This document shows positions 58,176-64,000 of a stretch of DNA of 64,000 bases, one piece after another. Below the pieces are notes generated by a model. The model saw nothing but the letters and a program-made list of their open reading frames with translations, made no database searches and was not told the DNA's origin. Source of the DNA: Cantharellus purpuraceus (taxonomy: Eukaryota; Basidiomycota; Agaricomycetes; Cantharellales; Hydnaceae). Numbering within the stretch: position 1 is the stretch's first letter; each line of letters starts with the position of its first letter. Location of the stretch: positions 248,001 to 312,000 of the forward strand of contig JALBUN010000004.1 of assembly GCA_025174535.1 (NCBI GenBank), read 5' to 3'. The position numbers and the translations under genes are program-made.

Positions 58176-61100
58176 CTGCTTTCCTAAGGAATTCTAAGCT
58201 TACTAGTTGGGCTCCAAACTCTTTGATTAAACTCAAGCGTTCATGTCCAGACCAGTTGGCTGTGCTTTCCTTGGATCTTCTGCAACCACTACTAATGTTT
58301 GGCTGGGAGAATATGGGAAGAATCAAACTACCCTTGTAGCTGATTCTGGTTCGGACATAACCCTTATCGAAAGCTCTCTGCTCTATGGAGAATCCTCCTA
58401 AAATCAAAACGGGTCAGAAAATTAACTTGATACAAGTTACTGGCACATCCAAAATTTCTGGATACGTTACAATACCCATTTACTTTGACTCTGATTCTGG
58501 ACCAGTCCAAATTGAAGTTGAAGCTTATGTGGTCAAAGGCATGACTACCCCTGTCATTCTTGGGATGATTTTGCTGATCAGTACTCAATCTCGCTTTTAA
58601 GAGAAGGCTTGGATAGCCATCTTATGTTTGGTAATACTGGACGGAAAGCTAAAATTGAGAACTCAGTGAGCTCACCCTTATTGGATGAGAATGGTCACAC
58701 CTTTAAAATAAGAGCCCTTCCTGACCTTGCATCTCTGACTGCAAAGTTCAAGGCTCATAGACGTATTAAGAAATCTTGGAAACAGATTAGAGCACGCATT
58801 TCAGATTCAAGTGTCAGGGCCTTACATCCTGTCGCAATTCCTCCTGAAACTGCTTCTCTAATTCCTGCTTCTATCTATTTCCCTGGGAATAGTAATGAAG
58901 TTTATGTGGAAAAAGTGCTTCACTCCAATCACAGGCCTGAAGATTTCTATGGCATTTCAGATGCAATTGTATCTCGGAATAACCCGTGCCTGCATGTTAG
59001 CAATTTTTCATCACAACCAGTTACTATACATCAAGGACAACTTCTGGGTCATGCTAGGAATCCTTCCAATTGGCTGGATTGGACTTCTAATTTGAACCAG
59101 AGTCAATTAGAGACTAGACTCTCTCATGCCGGACTCATCAAAGCTCTTGCTCAACAGAACTTTGAGTCTGGTACAATACCTACTGTTGCCTCTCTTGAAT
59201 CAGATGGAGAGGTGGTACAAGGAGGACCTAAGGCTCAGGAGACTCCTCCTGAGGATGTTCCTGAAAACCAACTGTTGGATGAAATTGACGTCTCACCAGA
59301 GCTCAATGAGTTCAATAGGAAGGCTCTCCAAAACACAGTTTTGGCGCATAAAGATGCATTTGGTCTTGATGGCAGACTTGGCAATTATGATCCAAAAGTT
59401 GAAATCAATCTCAGGCCTGAGGCCAAAGAAATTTCACTACCACCTTATAATGCCTCACCTGCCAAAAGGGAAGTCATTGATAAGCAAATGGATGCTTGAC
59501 TCAGTCTCGGAGTCATTGAACCATCCAAAAGTCCTTGGGGTTTCCCAGCTCTTATAGCCTATCGTAATGGGAAACCAAGAATGTGTATAGACTATAGGAA
59601 ACTCAATGAGATTGCTGTCCCAGATGAATTCCCTTTGCCAAGACAAGATTCCATTTTGCAGGCACTCACTGGATCTCGTTGGCTATCCACTTTGGATGCA
59701 TTAGCGGGTTTCACGCAGCTGCAAATGTCGGACAGTGCCAAAGAAAAAACTGCATTCAGAACTCATAGAGGACTGTATCAGTTCAAACGAATGCCTTTTG
59801 GGTATCGGAATGGGCCTGCAGTCTTTCAAAGAGTAATGCAAGGTGTCCTAGCACCTTTTCTATGGGTATTTGCCCTGGTCTATATAGATGATATTGTCAT
59901 ATATTCCAAGATGTTCAAAGAACACTTAGAACATCTGGACAAAGTGTTCGGAGCTATAGAAAAGTCTGGAATCACCTTATCTCCTGCTAAGTGCCATTTG
60001 GCCTACCAGTCTTTGCTACTGTTGGGACAAAAGGTATCACGGTTGGGTCTATCAACTCACAAGGAGAAGATAGATGCTATACTGGAATTGGCAGAACCAA
60101 AGAATGTGCATGACCTACAAATCTTCCTTGGAATGGTGGTATACTTCTCCTCATATATACCATTCTATGCATGGATTGTAGCTCCTTTGTTTAAATTGCT
60201 CAAAAAGAATTCAACCTGGGAATGGGGCATTATTCAACAGGAAGCCTTTGATTTGGCTAAGAATGCCCTAGTCAGTGCACCAGTTAGGGCATATGCCATT
60301 CCTGGTCTTGGATACAGAATCTACTCTGATGCATGTGATGTCAGAATTGCTGCTATACTTCAGCAGATCCAACCTCTCAAAATCAGAGATCTCAAGGGTA
60401 CCAAAGGGTATGAGAAACTCAAATCAGCTTATGACAAAGGATTACCTGTACCCCAAATGGTGATTCCTGTGTCTAAGGATGAAACTCTCCCTAAGCCAGG
60501 TACTTGGGATAAAGACTTTGAAAACACTATGGTTTCAGTAGAACGAGTCATTGCTTACTGGTCTCATACCTTGAAACCAGCTGAAAGGAATTACTCTCCT
60601 ACGGAAAGAGAGGCGCTTGCGTTATGAGATGGTCTTATCAAATTTCAACCCTACATTGAAGGGGAGAAAGTAGTAGCCATTACAGACCATGCAGCCCTCA
60701 TCTGGAGTTGGACCTACCAAAATGTTAATAGGCGGTTATTAACTTGGGGAACTGTATTTGCTGCATACCCTGAATTAAAAATCGTACACAGAGCAGGACG
60801 GGTTCACTCCAACGTAGATCCTATCTCTAGACTCAGGAGGAATGTTCCATACCAAGATGGACCTTCTTCTGATGACACCATTCCTACTATCCTGGATTCA
60901 GAACAGGATCCACTTGTGGATTTTTATTCTGACATCTCTCCCCAATTTGAAGCCAGGACTTTAATGTTAATGGCTGCGTATGAAGAAGAGAACCAGAGAA
61001 TTCCGCAGAAAGTGTATTCTTCTTCCATCCAAGCTAATACCAGCCTTGAAGAAGACTTCACCATTCCATACGTAACAGTCAAAAGCTATAATCTAGTCTC

Positions 61101-62640
61101 TAGCCTTGCTCAGGAGGAGATTCAGAAAATAGTCGATGCATATGCCAAAGATCCTTACTTCAAAAGGGTCAGATCTGAATTACGACAGGAGTCTAATTGG
61201 ATCAGCCCAAAGCATCCTCTCTTTTTTGAAAATGAGGATGGATTGCTTTACTTTGAAGATTGGAATGGAAATTACAGGCTGTGTGTACCCAAGGATGAGC
61301 AAGCTAAACTTCTAAGTGAAATTCATGATGAAATCACTGAAGGAGCTCATGCGGGTTATCACAAAATGTACAACAAGCTGGCTTCTACTTTCTATCGGCC
61401 TAGAATGAGTAGAGATGTCAAAAAGTTTGTCGTGAGCTGTGACATTTGCCAGAAAGCCAAACCTAGGCGACATGCACCCATTGGATTATTACAGCCCATT
61501 CCTATTCCAGAAAATCCATTCGAAGTCGTAACCATGGATTTCATTACGGAATTACCCAAGAGCAATGGGTATGATTCCATCCTAGTAATAGTGGATAAAC
61601 TCACAAAATATGGAATCTTTATCCCTACTCAAAGTACCATTAATGAGGAGGGTACAGCTCAGTTATTTTTTGAACATGTACTGTCCAAATATGGAATCCC
61701 TAAGCAAATCATATCCGATAGGGATCCTAGATGGACTAGCACCTTTTGGAAAGAGTTGTGCAAGCAATTAAATCTGAAGAGAGCCTTAACTACTGCCTAC
61801 CATCCTCAAGCTGATGGACAGACAGAGATTTTGAATCAGATGCTGGAAACCGCGCTGCACTCTTACATAAGCCCCGCGCGTGACGACTGGGCGGCTCTCA
61901 CCACTCCTTTCACGTTCTCTTACAATAACACTCCCCACTTGGCTACTGGTCTAGCCCCCGCATTCCTACTCTTTGGATATCAACCACGCACATCCTCTTC
62001 TTACCTACATCCTGCCCCTGATGGTGTAGTGCGACCGCGATCAACAAATCCAGCTGAGTTTGCCGCCAAACTTCCCGATCGCGCTAGAATGGCCCTACCT
62101 GCTCCTGAGGTCGAAAGCACGAAAGCCACTGACTTTCTAAAGGAGTTTAAGGCTTACCGATCGTGAGCCAAGCAATCCCTGCAGTTCGCGCAGGTCGCTC
62201 AGCAACATAGCTACAACGCTGGGCGACTGGCCACGGAGTTCGAAGCTGGCGACCTCGTCCTCCTTAACCCCCACTTTCTCGACCTTCTACGCTCTGAACC
62301 GGGCTGAGGACCAGCTACGTACTGGCTGCATCTGCCCGCATCCTATGGCATCCACCCGGTCCTCAACATTGCCCATCTTGAGCCCTATTCCTCCTCCCAC
62401 CCTCATTTCGGAAAGTGGCCCACTAGGCCCCTCGATCGTGCTAGCTTCAGCAAATTGCCGGAATTTGAGGTCGAATCTATCATTGGTGAGCGCTGGCACA
62501 AGGCCCGGAACGGATGACGAGTTCAAGAGCTACTCACGTGTTTCCTTGGCTACGACGCAAGCTACGATGAATGGCTCCCTCGTCGCTACCTTCGCAACGC
62601 CCCCGATCTGTTGCATACTTGGGACTGGCGTGACCGAAGC
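58176..62640 (+). pseudogene. G3 pol: protease, RT, RNase H, integrase, chromodomain
   Basis: Protease with LVADSGSDITLIESSLL (58333-58383) and VILG (near 58560, one base lost just after). A linker of about 300 residues (58609-59499) follows, then RT with MCIDYRKLNEIAVPDEFPLP, MPFGYRNGPAVFQRVMQG and LVYIDDIVIYS (near 59880). RNase H follows (YSDACDVRIAAILQQ, ITDHAALIW), then integrase with HHCC zinc domain (HAGYHKMYNKL...CDICQKAK), TMDFITELPKSNGYD, IISDRDPRWTSTFW and AYHPQADGQTE (about 61320-62000). A chromodomain lies at about 62440-62640 (FEVESIIGERWHKARNG, FLGYDASYDEWLP). Lesions are few: TGA at 59497, 60625, 62164, 62305 and 62517, mostly at Arg positions. Confidence 0.86.
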
Positions 62641-62795
62641 AAGTCTCACTAAGAAGTCTTCCCCTCTCACTCTACTCTATCGGCTCCTTCTTCCACCACT
62701 TTCCAGCTTGTTCTATGCATGTATGCCCACTTACTTTAAAAACCAATGCGACTCTCTATCTTGACATCTCACTCCCACCTTGAAAGAGCTCTTAG

Positions 62796-63845
62796 AAAAC
62801 AATCAATCGTTCTATCTATCATTTCGCTACGGCTGTCTATCCACAAATTTCCTCCCTCCAGTTTTCCTTGCGTAAGGAAGGAGATTCTTTCGTTCAGGAG
62901 CCAGTCTCCATCCCCAACTACAGGTATCAATACACATCCGATTTCGACTATTATAAACCAAACCGGTTCGACTTTGTCTATCTCAATGACCCTGCTGACG
63001 ATTATGGCATTCTACGCAGTGAGCTAGCCAGTTGTTTCTGGGAATCGCTCTGGATGAAAGGGCGATACATTCTATCAGCAGCCCATCGCTGGAATGGCAA
63101 AACGGCTCTCGAACCCCTTCCCCTCTACGTTCCATCGGAGAAGTTGCGCGAGATAAACATGATTCCACCCCCTTTCCCTTCCGTGCATCAGCTCTCCTAC
63201 AACCTTCTACTTCTCCCTGAAAGGACAGGCATAACCCACGGCTGGATCAAAGACTGGCAGAACCAGTCCCATCGCTTGTCTGCTTGGATCAGCAAGGCCA
63301 AATACAATTCCTCTTTGGTGCCCGATTGCACTTGGAGGTGGCCTCCTTCACCTCTAGGTGACGACTACAATTCTGATTCCGGCTCTCCTTCTTTCCATAC
63401 GGAGGATGACTCCAGGTCATCCAAGCTTTCCAGCACTCTCCTCCCCATCGCTCACTCTTTTCAAATTCACTCTGACTGCGAGTCTACCAAAAGACCTCGC
63501 AGCTCTTCTCCTGTTGAACCAGACTGAGACGGCGAGGAAGCCAATAAGAAACAGTTGGTGTTGTGGAAACCGTCGGTGAGACAGCTTCTTGATATGCACC
63601 GAGCACTCGCTTGCGGATATGTTGATTCCTATCACCCGGAGACTGTTCATGTCTTCACTCCTCCTAACACACCTACTCCTTCCATACATGTATCTAACTC
63701 TTCCTCCACCTGTGACCCATGTGTCAAAAAGGCCTACCCTTCCTTCCTTCCTCTGCCTCTCAACCCACGTGTTGTAGACCCGTATGTGGCTAGTAACTCA
63801 GGTGGTGCCGATGAGGTTGGAATAGTAGAGGAGAGGAGTGACTAA
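62796..63845 (+). pseudogene. Extra ORF between pol and 3' LTR of G3
   Basis: Open from 62796 (no early ATG) to a TGA at 63525, then the same frame runs on to 63845, about 350 codons in all. Readable segments are KEGDSFVQEPVSIPNYRYQY, DDYGILRSELASCFWESLWM, LYVPSEKLREINMIPPPFPS and, after the stop, LLDMHRALACGYVDSYHPE. There is no hydrophobic helix and no family I recognise. The TGA in PD-stop-DGEE fits an Arg to stop change. The position corresponds to env in retroviruses, but nothing in it looks like an envelope protein. Expression could need splicing or readthrough from pol. Confidence 0.6.
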
Positions 63846-63862
63846 AGTCTCGGAGAATATTT

Positions 63863-63876
63863 GAAGGGGGGATGAA
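63863..63876 (+). other. Polypurine tract of G3
   Basis: gaaggggggatgaa lies immediately before the 3' LTR start, as expected for the plus-strand primer. Confidence 0.75.
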
Positions 63877-64000
63877 TGTATGGGAACTGGTTTTCCCTTA
63901 AAAAGATCTTGTTTAAAGTCCCAAAACTGTACAATTTCACTTCATGGCCTTAAAATATCAGCATATATGTGCTGCTTTCTTTTGATTCAGGGCCATTCAA
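63877..64000 (+). mobile_element. Start of the G3 3' LTR (form A), cut by the window end
   Basis: tgtatgggaactggttttcc and the following 100 bases match the start of LTR-A1 with only a few differences. The rest lies outside the window. Confidence 0.9.

Larger units (their letters stand above)
51715..64000 (+). mobile_element. Large Ty3/gypsy element G3 (continues beyond window)
   Basis: 5' LTR 51715-54562 (enlarged by a nested LTR), primer-binding site, long gag (interrupted by a MITE), protease-RT-RNase H-integrase-chromodomain, an additional ORF, a polypurine tract, and the beginning of the 3' LTR at 63877. The internal region is about 9.3 kb. This family provides all the form A and B LTRs in the window. 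The frame has few lesions compared with the other elements, so it is probably younger. Confidence 0.88.

Overview
The window looks like nuclear DNA of a filamentous basidiomycete, most probably an Agaricomycete. The evidence is: short GT-AG introns with CTGAY-like branch sites, a fungal plasma-membrane H+-ATPase and a fungal bestrophin split into many small exons, and several Ty3/gypsy and Ty1/copia retrotransposons of mushroom type. The genus cannot be fixed from the sequence alone.

Positions 1-17.6 kb are the gene-bearing part. They hold an intact-looking bestrophin-family anion channel (minus strand, 14 exons), a tandem triplet of SAM-dependent methyltransferases (one pseudogene, two intact 271-residue copies), a PMA1-type proton pump (minus strand), a candidate MITE upstream of the pump, and a three-exon gene for a 200-residue protein with two ABM-like halves. 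The genes do not form an obvious pathway. The pump and the channel are both membrane transport functions, and the methyltransferases are a local family expansion.

From 17.6 kb to the end the window is a nested retrotransposon graveyard. A copia remnant (17.6-20.6 kb) is split by a solo LTR. Next comes a minus-strand gypsy element (20.6-36.5 kb), itself split by a 5'-truncated plus-strand chromovirus (25.05-30.77 kb) and by a solo LTR. This gypsy element is unusual: its LTR, gag, pol, extra 3' ORF and non-coding tail are packed with short inverted repeats (7-12 bp arms) every few tens of bases. After it come another LTR and a minus-strand copia remnant (37.9-40.4 kb). An island of decayed host-gene pieces follows (MCM6 fragment, GT2 glycosyltransferase pseudogene, 41.7-45.8 kb) and ends in a 225-bp foldback. 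A second chromovirus copy (47.5-51.7 kb) is split by a solo LTR. Last is a large gypsy element (51.7 kb to beyond the end) whose 5' LTR contains another LTR and whose gag contains a MITE.

Two features run through the whole mobile part. First, almost all premature stops are TGA where the family has Arg, i.e. CGA to TGA, the mark of methyl-CpG deamination. Second, three different gypsy lineages each carry an additional ORF between pol and the 3' LTR. In the chromovirus this ORF is antisense, appears to have an intron, and encodes a Zn2Cys6-like cysteine pattern. The main LTR family exists in two forms that differ in their U3 control sequences: a 12-bp-phased TGASTCA array in form A and perfect heat-shock elements in form B.
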